64,000 nt of DNA from NCBI GenBank assembly GCA_019639135.1, contig JAHBSL010000005.1, positions 62,001-126,000 of the forward strand, in the 5' to 3' direction. Under the pieces are notes generated by a model that had not been told where the DNA came from, did not search any database, and was given only the letters and a program-made list of their open reading frames with translations. Below are positions 17,101 through 26,620 of this stretch, one piece after another. Origin of the DNA: Acidobacteriota bacterium (GTDB lineage: Bacteria > Acidobacteriota > Blastocatellia > Pyrinomonadales > Pyrinomonadaceae). Every line of letters begins with the position of its first letter. Within the stretch, counting starts at the first letter, position 1. A program made the translations under genes and the position numbers.

Positions 17101-20100
17101 TGTCAGTACCCTGTTCCTTCTTTTCGGCGGCAGATTTGTTGCCTTCGCGAAGCTGTTCGGCGAACGATCCGGGAACGACATCGCCGCGGATCATCGTGTA
17201 GTACGAACCGGCTTGCGTGTTCGAAACCACGTTCTCCTGATCCGGTTCGCCCGGACGGAAGCCCTGGAGCTCATAGTTCGCCCGCGAAACCATCGACCCG
17301 AAGCGAGTATAGAGTTCGTTGCTCGAGCCCGTTTCGCCGTCGAGATTGATGAGCATCACCTCGTCGGCCGGCGTATTGAGCACGCTGAAGAACCGCTCCT
17401 GTCCGGTGATGAGCGTAGTATTGACCGGAACGCCGAGCGTCAGGTTCTGGACGCTTACCTGCGCCTGCCCGACCGAGGCGGCGACGTTGTTCGTCTCGTT
17501 CGACTCGCGAACCGAATTGCGGGAATCCGTCCGAACGATCACGTAGTAGCTGCCGGGATCGACCGGCGGAATGACCGTTTCGAGCGTTTCCGTATAGCTT
17601 GCAAAGCCGGCGAGAGTTCCGCTCCGCTGTTTGTAACCAATGACAATGTCGCCGCTGTCCCAAGTCGTATCGGTCGAGAGATAGAGCGTGTCCTGCCATA
17701 CACCGGAGACAGAGTTCGAACTCGAGTTCTGGACGGTCCACTCGAATGTGGCCGCTTCGCCGAGAACGATACCCGTAGGCGGAGTGATGCCGGTGATGTT
17801 GAGTTCGGCTGGCGGCGGCAACTGCAGTTCGGTGTTTGCAAAGCCGAGATTGTTGCCGTTGTTCGTTTCGACCACCTCGTTGTGCCGGTCGGTGATGATC
17901 AGGATGCGGTAGTCGCCCGTGAGGCCTGCTGGAATGGCGATCTGGCGATTCTCGGTATAAGAGCCGCCGCCGGCGAGTCCCTCATTCCTACGGCGGAATT
18001 CGAGAAGCGTATCACTCGGGTCGTATATCGCGTCTCGGGAGAGCACAACCCAATCCGACCAGCTGCTGGAAGCGGTAGCCTGCGATCCAGTGTTCGTAAC
18101 AGTCCAAGAGATGTTGGCGAACTGGCCCGAGTAGATAACAGGATCGACACTCACCGTCGTTACCTGAAGATCGACGGCCGGAGCGGTCAGCGTTATCGGT
18201 ACAGCCGTGGCGTTGTTATTGTCGTTGATGCCTTCGGCGATATTACCGTCGGCGTCGGAGACTACGATCAGGTAGTAATTCCCGACCGGCAGATTTGGTA
18301 TTGTTGCGGTCACCTGTCGGGAATATGTGCCGTTGGTTCCCAGCGACTGATTGAGAAGCACTCCGCCGATCGGGACGTCGCCAAAGCTGAACGTTGCGTC
18401 CGAAGAAAGATAAACGCGATCGACCCAGCTCTGCGAATTTATCGGGGAGCCGAAGTTCTGCGAGGTCCAATCGACCGTGACCTGCGACCCAAGCGATGCG
18501 GAGCCGGGAGCCAGGATCGTATTGACCCGCAGGTCCGGAAGGTCGCTCTGCAATTCCGTAGGAGCCGAGTTCAGATTGTTCTCCTCGAAGGAGCATTCCG
18601 GAACTGCGTTGTAGAAATCGGTTTCTACGAAAATGATCACGTCACCCTGCAAAAACAGCGGGATATTCACGACCTGGTTCTGCGTGTATTCGCCGTCGAT
18701 GGCAAGGCCGCCCTGCCGCGGGAAGGTGCCGAGATTGAAGAGCTGGTTGTTGTTAATGAGGTAAACGCGGTCAGCCCAGCTTGTCTGAACTGTCGCTCCT
18801 GTGCCAAAGTTCCTGACCGTCCACGAGATCGGCATTGCACCGTTGATGACCACCGGCGGTACCGTTATATCCGTAACCCGCAGATCCGGTGCAAAGCTGC
18901 TGATATCGATCGCCTTTGGCTGGCTGAGGTTATTCGTTTCGCCATTGCCTTTCGGGTCGAACTCGAAGAGCGAATTATAAGCATCGGTCGCGGCTATCAA
19001 ATAGTACGTTCCGTTGAGACAGGTCGGAATGGTCACATTCATCGATGGCGCGTAACTCTGCCCTGCTCCGAGGCTTGTTCTGGCGGTAGTGCCAAGCAAG
19101 ATGTCGTTCAGCGGGTCAAGGTTCTGGTCTGCCGAGAGATAAAGAGCCTCACGCCAATTGCCCACTGCATCGAATGCCCCTTGATTGAGAACGGTGAAAG
19201 AAGCCGTCAACCCCTGGCCCGCGATGATCGAACTCGGAGCATTTATTGGTGCGGGAATTGTAAGGTCGGGCGGCGTGCCGAGCACATTCATCGGCGAACC
19301 GGGCTCGACCCGGTCATAATCGCTGTTGTTGTTCTCGTCGTTGAACTCGTAAACCTGACCAAAAGCGTCCGTGACAACGAAGACGTAATATTCGCCAAAA
19401 GCATTCTGCGGAAGCGTAACGCTAAAGTTCGAGACAGTGTAGCTTGCGCCTGCGGCCAGCGAACCGCTTCGCTGCCGGTTGCCGATAACCTGATCGCTGC
19501 CGTCAAATACGGTGTCTCGAGAAAGAACTATCGTGTCGGTCCAGGTGGATTCATTCGCCGGCACCGGGCCGTCGCCGTTGTTCGTCACCGTCCAGGAAAC
19601 CGCGATCGGAGCTCCGCCGAAACCCTCGTCCGGAGCTTGGACGTTCGAAACCCTCAGGTCGGGAAGCAAGGGCACGTTGATCGCGATCGAACGCGTGCTC
19701 AGGTTGTTGTTCTCGTTCTCCTCGTTGACCTCATTGTTGATATCGGTATTAACGATCAAATGATAGTTTCCGGAGATGCCCCGCGGGATGCGCACGGTCG
19801 CCGATGCGACATAACTTTCCCCCGCATCCAAGAAGCTGATGTTAGATGTCGTAGCAAGCGGTGTCGCGGCGTTGAGCGACGGGTTAGGCCCGATGTAAAG
19901 CCTATCGGTCCAGTTCGGCGCGTTGGTCGGGCCGGTGCCGTTGTTCGAAATGGTCCACTGAACCTGGATCTCCTGATCGAAGAATGCCGTTGGAGGAGCG
20001 GTAATGTTCGTGACCGCCAGATCGGGCCGAAGAAGCCTGCGAACCCGAAGCGGCGAGAATGTGATGTTGTTATTCTCATTCGCACCCTCATTTACATTAT

Positions 20101-23100
20101 TGAAGGCGTCCGTCTGAACGTAGATGAAGTAATCTCCGGTCGCGGAGATCGAGTTGGTCGGGATCGTCACATTCTGGACGCGGTTGATGGATTCGCCGGC
20201 AGCGATAGGTTGATTCAGCAAGAATTCTCCGAGCAGGACATCGCCTCCAATCTGGTTATCGGTCGAAAAAAAGACGCGTTCCCACATCGGGTTCGAAGCA
20301 CGGAGCCCGGCGTTGTTGGTCGTCCATTGGAGGGCGAACTGCGTGTCCGAATCAACCTCTGCCGGAGGAGTCACACTCTGAACCTGAAGGTCGGGGACGC
20401 GGTATTCGAATCGGGTTGCGACACTCGTCGTGTTGTTCGTTTCGGCCGGCCCGCCGGGATTATCTTCGAAAACCTGATTGGCAGGATCGACGACAACGTA
20501 TATCAATGCATCGCTCGAATCGCGTACCGGAAGTGTCGGCACGGTGTATTGCTGAGAAAAGGATTGCGATTGACCAACTGCGAAGGCGGGACTGAATCGC
20601 TGAGTGATCAAGATGTCATCGGCATTTCCTATCGTTTGATCGAAAGATATGTAAACGTTGTGGCCGAAGCCGCTCTGTGTCGCCGCGCTTCCGGCGTTTC
20701 GAACGTCCCAGTTGATCGTAAATTGAACTCCGGGTTCGATCTCGGCCGGTACAGTGACGTTCTCTGCGATCAGGTCTGGGAGGTTCCGGTTCACCTGGAT
20801 CGGAACGAACGCGTAGTTGTCCTGAAAGTTGCCGTTCCGCTCCGGAACATTTCGCCCAACGCGGTAGAAGAGGTAGTAGGTACCGTCGGTCGGAATCGCG
20901 ATCGATGGGATATTTATATTTGTTGCCGTGAATACCTTAGACTGGCCCGGAGCGAGGACGCCCGAGTTGTCGAACTGCAATCCAACGTAGTTATCGCCCG
21001 GGTCATTGAAAAGTATCGGGTCCTGCGATATCCAGATCTCGTCTTCGCGGTAACTGCCGGTCGCGACCTGGCCGTTATTTGTAACCGTGATGTCGGCGTT
21101 GAAGTTTTGAAGAATGTTGACCGTCGGTGGTGCTATCAGGTTCGAGGCCGCAAGGTCGGCAGATGCCGGTGCGATAACGACCGTCGTTCTCGCAGTGTCC
21201 GACCCTTCGGTGGCGATGATATCGGCACTGGAATAGACCGTGGAGGGCGGAGCCGAAAGGATGGTCGTTGCATCGAAAAATGTGTTTACAGAGCCTTCAG
21301 GAATAGTGACGCTACCGGGAACGGTCATTGCCGCAGGATCGGTGGAAGTCAACGAAATGGTCGTGCCGCCGGCCGGTGCCGGATCGGACAAGCGGATCTC
21401 GACCTGAACCGTGCGGCCCTGAGCAACCGGAAAGAGGAACGGGCCGCCGAGGGATATGCGGGATTTCTCAACCGGCGGGCAATTCGTCGAGCCGAGCATT
21501 GCCCCGGTCATGTTGGCAAGGGTTTGAATTTCGGCGGCCGAAAGAGCTCGGTTGTAAAGCACGACCTCGTCCGCCATTCCGAAAGCTGTCAACTCGGGAG
21601 CCGTAACACCATCGCCTTTTCCGATGGTGAAAGGCGCGTCGTTAGTCCCGATCGTTTGGTTTTCGGTATGCGTTACAACGTGCTGGCCGTTCTTGTAAAG
21701 GTGGAACTCGTTTCCCTCTCTTCGAAGGGCAAGATGCGTCCATGTATAAAGATCCAGCTCGTGGCCAAAGGCCGCCACTCGAGAGCCTCCGGATTCGTGG
21801 CTGATGTCTATGAACGGGCGGTTGTCCAAGTCAACGCCGATGTAAAAGTTCGAACCGCTGCAGCACGCGCCTTTTCCGAAGAAATAATGCTCGCGTTGAT
21901 CAGCTTGAATATTCACCCAACCGGCCAGAGTGTAGTCAGCGTTTTGAATGTCCAGGGAGCTGTTATCCGGGATCTCAACAAAGTTATCTCCGCCATTCCC
22001 GTTGAAGTAAAAGGCATTCCCAACTCGTCCTCCGGTAACGTAAGCTGGCTCGGCAAACTCTCCGTCGTTGTTTCCGAACGAATCCTCAGCGGTAAATTCT
22101 CCGCGCCACCAAGAGACAAGGCCATTCGTATTTATCGGAGGCCCGCCGGGTCCGCCAGTACCTTCGCAATCAGGCTGCCATGCAAGCCTTCCGATAAACC
22201 CGCCGGTGTTGAATACCTCGAACGGGTTCGAACCGTTAGCGCCGGAAATATTGATCCGATTATCTTGACCGGATCGAACGTAAGCGATCTGCGAACCGTT
22301 CGGCGACCAAACCGGCTTCTCAAGAGATGCCTCAGGCTCTTCGATCCGGTCGATCGTGTTCGAGCCGTCTGTCGGGGCAATGCAAATACCCACCGTAGAA
22401 AAGCGGTCGCACTCAAAGAGCAGTTTCTGCCCATCAGGCGAAAGCGCCGCTCCTCTGAAGTTGTCGTAGAAATCATTGCCGCCGTCCACGACCGTCTCTT
22501 CGCCGGTGCCATCCAGGTTCGCCCGGTAGATCGCGGCTCCATTGTTCCAATAGACCTTTTGACCATCGTGAGAAAAGAACGGATATTCGCCGCCGCCCTG
22601 CGTCAACTCTTGAAGGCCGGTGCCGTCCGAATTGGCGATCCAAATGGTAAAGTTCCGTTCGAACACGACCTTCGAACCATCAGGCGAAAGAGCCGGACGT
22701 GAGGTGGAATCCTCTGAAGGATTCGGGATCTCAGTCAAGCCAGTCCCGTCGGAGTTGATGACCCAAATTCTATCCTCGAAAAGGTGCTGGAACGTGACTT
22801 TCTGTCCGTTGCGAGAGAATGAGAAGTTTCCTTCAGTCGATGAATTGAACGTTAGACGCCGTTGATTGAACCCGTTAGGGTCCATTATCCAAAGCTCGCC
22901 CGGATCGGCGGGATGGAAGTCGCGCATCCGCTGCGTTCGGAACAAGATCTTTGAACCATCGGCCGAAAATACTGGCTCAGAATCGGCGAGAAAGGTGAAG
23001 TAAGAAACCTCGTTCGATGTTCCAATGTTCTCAATCTTCTGGAGAGTATTGTCCAACTCGAACAGGAAAAGCCCGGATACGTTCTGCAGCCTGTCCTGCT

Positions 23101-23299
23101 CTCTCGCCTTTCTTGAACTTGCAGATGATGAGGGGTCCGCAACCACAGCACTGTCTCTTCCGACCACGGAGGCAACACTCGCACTGGCGCCGAAGCGGAC
23201 GATGCCCAATACGACAAACGAAAGCGACGCGGCCGTGAGTATTGATAGTGCAACGTAGCGAAAGGTGGCACGAAAACGACGATTCCTGGGGGATCTCAT
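14123..23299 (-). CDS. Giant secreted multidomain protein (PD40, LamG, CARDB repeats, dockerin/cohesin-like end)
   Basis: The ATG at 23299 is preceded by GGAGA at seven to eight bases, giving about 3,058 residues; an upstream ATG at 23365 has no such site. After a signal anchor (about 15-38) come TolB-like PD40 propeller blades (about 60-380). A LamG/concanavalin-type domain follows (about 385-600, NGLVSWWRGE), then a Calx-beta-like domain. About ten CARDB repeats of roughly 140 residues come next, each opening with PDLxV and containing WTVxNxG. Further beta domains include a DUF7619-like segment (YRINFENLATAEAP). Near the end are two dockerin-like loops (DGTVSIADLTQVRRFV, DGVLSVGDIVQSRRYV), a cohesin-like domain and a carboxypeptidase regulatory-like domain (ATLAGRVTDAAG). 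It is predicted to be a surface adhesin or glycan-binding scaffold. It is divergent from the sigma-kinase pair. Confidence 0.88.
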   Translation of the reverse strand: MRSPRNRRFRATFRYVALSILTAASLSFVVLGIVRFGASASVASVVGRDSAVVADPSSSASSRKAREQDRLQNVSGLFLFELDNTLQKIENIGTSNEVSYFTFLADSEPVFSADGSKILFRTQRMRDFHPADPGELWIMDPNGFNQRRLTFNSSTEGNFSFSRNGQKVTFQHLFEDRIWVINSDGTGLTEIPNPSEDSTSRPALSPDGSKVVFERNFTIWIANSDGTGLQELTQGGGEYPFFSHDGQKVYWNNGAAIYRANLDGTGEETVVDGGNDFYDNFRGAALSPDGQKLLFECDRFSTVGICIAPTDGSNTIDRIEEPEASLEKPVWSPNGSQIAYVRSGQDNRINISGANGSNPFEVFNTGGFIGRLAWQPDCEGTGGPGGPPINTNGLVSWWRGEFTAEDSFGNNDGEFAEPAYVTGGRVGNAFYFNGNGGDNFVEIPDNSSLDIQNADYTLAGWVNIQADQREHYFFGKGACCSGSNFYIGVDLDNRPFIDISHESGGSRVAAFGHELDLYTWTHLALRREGNEFHLYKNGQHVVTHTENQTIGTNDAPFTIGKGDGVTAPELTAFGMADEVVLYNRALSAAEIQTLANMTGAMLGSTNCPPVEKSRISLGGPFLFPVAQGRTVQVEIRLSDPAPAGGTTISLTSTDPAAMTVPGSVTIPEGSVNTFFDATTILSAPPSTVYSSADIIATEGSDTARTTVVIAPASADLAASNLIAPPTVNILQNFNADITVTNNGQVATGSYREDEIWISQDPILFNDPGDNYVGLQFDNSGVLAPGQSKVFTATNINIPSIAIPTDGTYYLFYRVGRNVPERNGNFQDNYAFVPIQVNRNLPDLIAENVTVPAEIEPGVQFTINWDVRNAGSAATQSGFGHNVYISFDQTIGNADDILITQRFSPAFAVGQSQSFSQQYTVPTLPVRDSSDALIYVVVDPANQVFEDNPGGPAETNNTTSVATRFEYRVPDLQVQSVTPPAEVDSDTQFALQWTTNNAGLRASNPMWERVFFSTDNQIGGDVLLGEFLLNQPIAAGESINRVQNVTIPTNSISATGDYFIYVQTDAFNNVNEGANENNNITFSPLRVRRLLRPDLAVTNITAPPTAFFDQEIQVQWTISNNGTGPTNAPNWTDRLYIGPNPSLNAATPLATTSNISFLDAGESYVASATVRIPRGISGNYHLIVNTDINNEVNEENENNNLSTRSIAINVPLLPDLRVSNVQAPDEGFGGAPIAVSWTVTNNGDGPVPANESTWTDTIVLSRDTVFDGSDQVIGNRQRSGSLAAGASYTVSNFSVTLPQNAFGEYYVFVVTDAFGQVYEFNDENNNSDYDRVEPGSPMNVLGTPPDLTIPAPINAPSSIIAGQGLTASFTVLNQGAFDAVGNWREALYLSADQNLDPLNDILLGTTARTSLGAGQSYAPSMNVTIPTCLNGTYYLIAATDAYNSLFEFDPKGNGETNNLSQPKAIDISSFAPDLRVTDITVPPVVINGAMPISWTVRNFGTGATVQTSWADRVYLINNNQLFNLGTFPRQGGLAIDGEYTQNQVVNIPLFLQGDVIIFVETDFYNAVPECSFEENNLNSAPTELQSDLPDLRVNTILAPGSASLGSQVTVDWTSQNFGSPINSQSWVDRVYLSSDATFSFGDVPIGGVLLNQSLGTNGTYSRQVTATIPNLPVGNYYLIVVSDADGNIAEGINDNNNATAVPITLTAPAVDLQVTTVSVDPVIYSGQFANISWTVTNTGSQATASSSWSDWVVLSRDAIYDPSDTLLEFRRRNEGLAGGGSYTENRQIAIPAGLTGDYRILIITDRHNEVVETNNGNNLGFANTELQLPPPAELNITGITPPTGIVLGEAATFEWTVQNSSSNSVSGVWQDTLYLSTDTTWDSGDIVIGYKQRSGTLAGFASYTETLETVIPPVDPGSYYVIVRTDSRNSVRESNETNNVAASVGQAQVSVQNLTLGVPVNTTLITGQERFFSVLNTPADEVMLINLDGETGSSNELYTRFGSMVSRANYELQGFRPGEPDQENVVSNTQAGSYYTMIRGDVVPGSFAEQLREGNKSAAEKKEQGTDIAPQNVTLRAELLPFTIRRVSPESAGNAGIASLQVDGAKFDANASLKLVGTGGIEITPAQIAAGPTRIAAIFDLTGKPAGDYDVVVTNPNSQSTTLEDGFEIVEGGGYQLRASIPPGPTVGRGGLTQRFTFTAHNDGINDAFNVPIFIQIPAGYAYQIDRSNYLDYPTEDLPPEAIPNDIPLHFDVDGIRVIMLYAPILRSGASINIRVDVALPINFGEFPVAIQLLPSLGDAAPFLGPGAPDLPPGLSAVSVSSAMNQPVDPNCWKELFRQIFFAAIGELLPSDCLQAGWTVLAGSADFVSGLLLKGAANVGGWDIVSSLAGKFVSTAGKLAECAGKSIPWIRAISLALTLVQLLSQLDDCLLNGNYKNVVIFRQPFSIDPNEKLGPAGYGAEKFVGVQQPIEYRINFENLATAEAPAQVIRIVDELPPTLDPRTFRLKEIGFKQYRVAVPENRAFFQTRMQLGEDVGNIQAEISAGLNIQNGTVTWTLTAIDTQTNERPLSPLVGLLPPNNEERDGEGFVTFTIQPKATQTTGTEIANFATIFFDENEPIVTNATSNTLDADIPTSSVAPLPATLDTPEINLTWDGNDALGGSGVKGVDIFFSENGGPFQPLLNAEGPGSAVFLGNWGRTYRFFSVASDNAGNIEAIPATPDAVVSILGGATEGDLAPRPNGNNDGTVSIADLTQVRRFVSGLDADFQYNEFQRTDTAPLATSGDGVLSVGDIVQSRRYVAGLDEVKNAAGPNAAIGGATVKTVAGRESAMGSREIRPVRLTRVGDQIGVAIELAAQGDEVAVGFTLNFDPQVISNPANISLGTGAAGMSLTVNSSQAAAGRLGIVLDKDPTQPLPAGTQQLVTMTFTVAPSNPASALIAFGNSPVRREAVNGLAESLSVTFTDAAISLLAPTSAPATLAGRVTDAAGSGIPLVSVTVTDGEGNTWQTITSNFGNYRIEGLGSGRLYFITVERRQYQFAVPTRSVQLNEDLFDVDFRAVN

Positions 23300-23378
23300 T
23301 TGGCTTTCTCCTGAATATTTCTGTCTCTGGGCAGTAAGGCGGAAAGAAGCGGAGGTTTGGACCACGCACGGAAAATAT

Positions 23379-23408
23379 TTCCGATTCTGTGGAAATTGGC
23401 TGTATAAT
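23379..23408 (+). promoter_or_regulatory. Putative promoter of the sigma factor gene
   Basis: A perfect TATAAT at 23403-23408 lies 18 bases before the ATG at 23427. A weak -35 (TTCCGA, 23379-23384) is spaced 18 bases upstream of it. The 5' untranslated region would be very short. The same 128-base gap must also hold the promoter of the divergent giant gene. Confidence 0.4.
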
Positions 23409-23426
23409 CTGAAATCTCTTCACCCT

Positions 23427-23987
23427 ATGCCTGAGCCGAATGACGTGACCGAACTTCTAAGCCGGATCGGAAGCGGCGACAAACATGCTCCGGATGAGCT
23501 CTTGCCGGTCGTTTATGACGACCTCAGGCGGCTTGCTCGGGCCTACTTCACCAATGAGCGGCCGGAGCACACGCTTCAGGCAACTGCTTTGGTCCATGAG
23601 GCGTATATCCGTTTGGTCAACTGGGAACAGGTTAGCTGGCAGAACCGAGCGCATTTCTTCGCGGTAGCGGCTGAGGTGATGCGAAAGGTCTTGATAGACC
23701 ACGCCCGCGCCCGAAAGGCCGCAAAACGAGATGGCGGCGAACGCATTCTGCTTGAGGAAACGGTCAGCCTTGCGGCAAACAAGCCGATCGATCTCTTGAA
23801 TCTTGAGGACGCTCTTGCAGAACTTGAACGCATCGATCCACGGCAGGCTAAGGTCGTCGAGCTTCGTTTCTTCGGCGGTTTGTCGATAGAAGAAACGGCT
23901 TATTTGCTGAACGTTTCGGCAACCACAGTGAAACGGGAATGGAGCTTTGCAAAGGCATGGCTTCAGCGTGAACTGACCAGGAACTAG
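23427..23987 (+). CDS. ECF-type RNA polymerase sigma factor
   Basis: Started at the ATG at 23427 (MPEPNDVTELLSRIGSG) the product is 186 residues. Region 2 is seen as LRRLARAYFTNERPEHTLQATALVHEAYIRLV and region 4 as DPRQAKVVELRFFGGLSIEETA, then NVSATTVKREWSFAKAWLQREL. This is the form annotated TIGR02999 in acidobacteria and planctomycetes. An open frame continues upstream to 23265 but it runs into the divergent gene. No anti-sigma gene is adjacent. Instead a Ser/Thr kinase follows after eight bases, the usual pairing for this subfamily, so activity may be set by phosphorylation. Confidence 0.88.
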   Translation: MPEPNDVTELLSRIGSGDKHAPDELLPVVYDDLRRLARAYFTNERPEHTLQATALVHEAYIRLVNWEQVSWQNRAHFFAVAAEVMRKVLIDHARARKAAKRDGGERILLEETVSLAANKPIDLLNLEDALAELERIDPRQAKVVELRFFGGLSIEETAYLLNVSATTVKREWSFAKAWLQRELTRN

Positions 23988-23995
23988 AGGCCGAA

Positions 23996-26602
23996 ATGGA
24001 GCCGGAAAAATGGTCACAACTAAAGCAGATATTCGCTAAGGCCGAGTCGCTCGATCCGGCCGAACGAGCGGAGTACGTCCGAGAGGCGGCCGGCGGCGAT
24101 GCTGAGCTTGCAGCGGAGGTAATGTCGCTGCTCGGCTCCCGGGACGAGACGGCGAACATACTCGAAGCGAATGCTTTCGATCTGGCGAAAGGTTTGTTTG
24201 GCGAGCAAACGGCCAAGGCCGGCCGGACGTTTGGCAGCTATCGGATCGTCCGCGAACTCGGCAGCGGAGGCATGGGAGCCGTTTTCCTGGTCGAACGAAA
24301 TGACGGTGAATTCAAACAAACTGCAGCCCTCAAGGTCATAAGAAATACCGTTGCCGATGCGGAAACCGAACGACGCTTTCGCACCGAACGCGAGATCCTT
24401 GCAGGGCTTCATCATCCAAACATCGCTCAACTTTACGACGGAGGCGTATCGGAAAGCGGTGAGCCGTTCTTTGTGATGGAGCACATTGAAGGCCGTCCTC
24501 TAAATGAGTACGTCCGGACGGCCGACATCACGCTGACCGATCGGCTTGGCCTTTTCCTCAAGATCTGTTCCGCCGTCGATTATGCTCACCGCAACCTCAC
24601 GATTCACCGCGACCTGAAACCCGGCAACATTCTCATAACAGCCGACGGCGAGCCCAAACTGCTCGACTTTGGCTTGGCGAAGCTGCTCGATGAGCAGGGC
24701 GGTGAAAAAGATCAGACCGCGACGATGTTCCGAGCATTCACACCGGCATATGCCTCGCCGGAGCAGATCCTCGGAAAGCGGGTGACGATAGCTTCGGACA
24801 TTTATAGCCTCGGTGTGATCTTATACGAACTGCTGACCGATTCGAAGCCGTTCGTCTTTGACGGTATGAGCCTCGAAGAGATCGTTCGGACGATCACCGG
24901 TTCCGATCCCGTGCGTCCGAGTTCGGTGAGCCGAAAAGGAACTGCATCTGCGTCTCTGCGGCCGGGCATCTCGTCCGACCTCGATACGATCGCGATGAAG
25001 TGCCTTGAGAAAGAGCCGGAGCGGCGTTATGCGACGGCGGCCGACCTCGCGGCGGATATTCGGCGGTTTCTTGACGGGATGCCGATCCTTGCACGCCCAA
25101 GCACTTTCTCGTATCGAGCTTCGAAGTTCGTCCGCCGCAACTGGAAATCGGTCGCGGCCGGAACGCTTGCGGCGGCCAGTTTGCTTATAGGGCTTGGGGT
25201 TTCTATCTGGCAGGCGGAAGTTGCCCGGGCCGAACGCGACCGGGCCGAGCAGCGGTTTCAGGACGTAAGGAAGCTCTCGAATTCCCTGTTATTCGAGATC
25301 ACACCAAAGATCGAGACCCTTGAGGGCTCGACCGAGGCACGTGAGATCCTGGTCAAGCGTGCTCTCGAGTATCTCGATAGCCTCGCCGCGGAAGCCGCCG
25401 GCGACAACGAGCTTCAAAAGGAGCTTGCGGCCGCTTACGAGAAGATCGGCGAGCTGCAAGGCCATCCGAGCAAACCGAATCTCGGCGATCTTGCCGGAGC
25501 TCTTTCGAGCTACGAAAAGGCCAACGCGATCAGGCTTTCACAACCTGAAACTCCTGAAAACCTCCGCCTTCTTGCCGAAAACTTCCGGCATTTATCCGAT
25601 GCCCGCTACTGGCAGGGCGACACTCAGGGGACACTCTCGGCGCTCGAACGGTCGCGGCAGATCTATGAGGGGCTCGTAGGTTCGCTGCCGGGCGATGTTT
25701 CGCTCCGGCTGGCTTATCTTCGGATATTGACCGAGCTTTCGCAGTATCATCAGGCGAACAATCAATATCGGGAGGCGATCGCCTTTGCCGAAAAAGCGAT
25801 CGCAGGAGCTGCAGAACTTCCGGCTGACGAACGCGAAACCCGCGAGGTCTTTTTCGTTACGCACGCCGACCTCGGCAATTCGCTTTCCTGGAATGGCGAG
25901 CAGGAGCGGGCCGAAGCGATGATGTCCGTCGCGGTTGGCGGAATGGAGAAACTTCTCTCCGAAAGGCCGAACGATGCTCGTACGCGGCATTTGATGTGGC
26001 GAGTGTATATGCTTGCCAGCGGTATCTTCGAGGACATCGTCAACGAGCGTTCGCTGGAGTTTGCGGAAAAGGCCCGAGCGACGGCTCAAAAGGGCGTTGA
26101 GATCGATCCGGCCGATATCCAGTTCCGTCATAACCTTGCACGGACGAATTATCGGGTCGCGGTCGCCGCCGCAAACCTCAAGCGAAGCGACGAGGCATTG
26201 AACACGCTCAAGATCGCCGAGACGCAGTTCCTTGCGCTGATCGAGCGCGAGCCGCGAAATCGCTTTTACCGCACGGACCTCGGCCGCATCTACACGCGGG
26301 CCGGACTTGCACGCCGGCTTCGCAACGACCTCGCCGGTTCGAACGCTGATTTCACTCGCTCGCTTGAGCTTTGGCAGCAAGTGGCCGAAACCGATCCCGG
26401 TAACAAGAATGCTCGCCGCGACATCGCTCTCGCTCATCGTTACCTCGCCGAGAATTTTACGAAGCTAGGCGAGAGCGCAAAGGCCCGCGAGCACTACCGC
26501 ACGGCAGTCGATATGCTCAACGCTTTAAGGCAAGAGGGTTCGCTCCCCGAGGTCGATGTTAAACTGATCGCCGACCTCGAGGCCGTGATGGCAAAACTTT
26601 AG
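23996..26602 (+). CDS. Transmembrane Ser/Thr protein kinase with TPR sensor domain
   Basis: The 868-residue protein has an N-terminal helical region (about 1-70) and a Hanks-type kinase domain (about 80-360) with GSGGMGAVFLV, catalytic Lys113, HRDLKPGN (Asp206), DFG (Asp224) and a YASPEQ activation-loop end. One transmembrane segment lies at about 383-405. The C-terminal 450 residues are tetratricopeptide-like helices facing the periplasm. All catalytic residues are present, so it should be active. The start eight bases after the sigma gene implies cotranscription. The likely role is to sense an outside signal and phosphorylate the sigma factor or other targets; this is inferred from the gene order. 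Confidence 0.92.
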   Translation: MEPEKWSQLKQIFAKAESLDPAERAEYVREAAGGDAELAAEVMSLLGSRDETANILEANAFDLAKGLFGEQTAKAGRTFGSYRIVRELGSGGMGAVFLVERNDGEFKQTAALKVIRNTVADAETERRFRTEREILAGLHHPNIAQLYDGGVSESGEPFFVMEHIEGRPLNEYVRTADITLTDRLGLFLKICSAVDYAHRNLTIHRDLKPGNILITADGEPKLLDFGLAKLLDEQGGEKDQTATMFRAFTPAYASPEQILGKRVTIASDIYSLGVILYELLTDSKPFVFDGMSLEEIVRTITGSDPVRPSSVSRKGTASASLRPGISSDLDTIAMKCLEKEPERRYATAADLAADIRRFLDGMPILARPSTFSYRASKFVRRNWKSVAAGTLAAASLLIGLGVSIWQAEVARAERDRAEQRFQDVRKLSNSLLFEITPKIETLEGSTEAREILVKRALEYLDSLAAEAAGDNELQKELAAAYEKIGELQGHPSKPNLGDLAGALSSYEKANAIRLSQPETPENLRLLAENFRHLSDARYWQGDTQGTLSALERSRQIYEGLVGSLPGDVSLRLAYLRILTELSQYHQANNQYREAIAFAEKAIAGAAELPADERETREVFFVTHADLGNSLSWNGEQERAEAMMSVAVGGMEKLLSERPNDARTRHLMWRVYMLASGIFEDIVNERSLEFAEKARATAQKGVEIDPADIQFRHNLARTNYRVAVAAANLKRSDEALNTLKIAETQFLALIEREPRNRFYRTDLGRIYTRAGLARRLRNDLAGSNADFTRSLELWQQVAETDPGNKNARRDIALAHRYLAENFTKLGESAKAREHYRTAVDMLNALRQEGSLPEVDVKLIADLEAVMAKL

Positions 26603-26620
26603 TCGCAGCAGGAAAACTAA

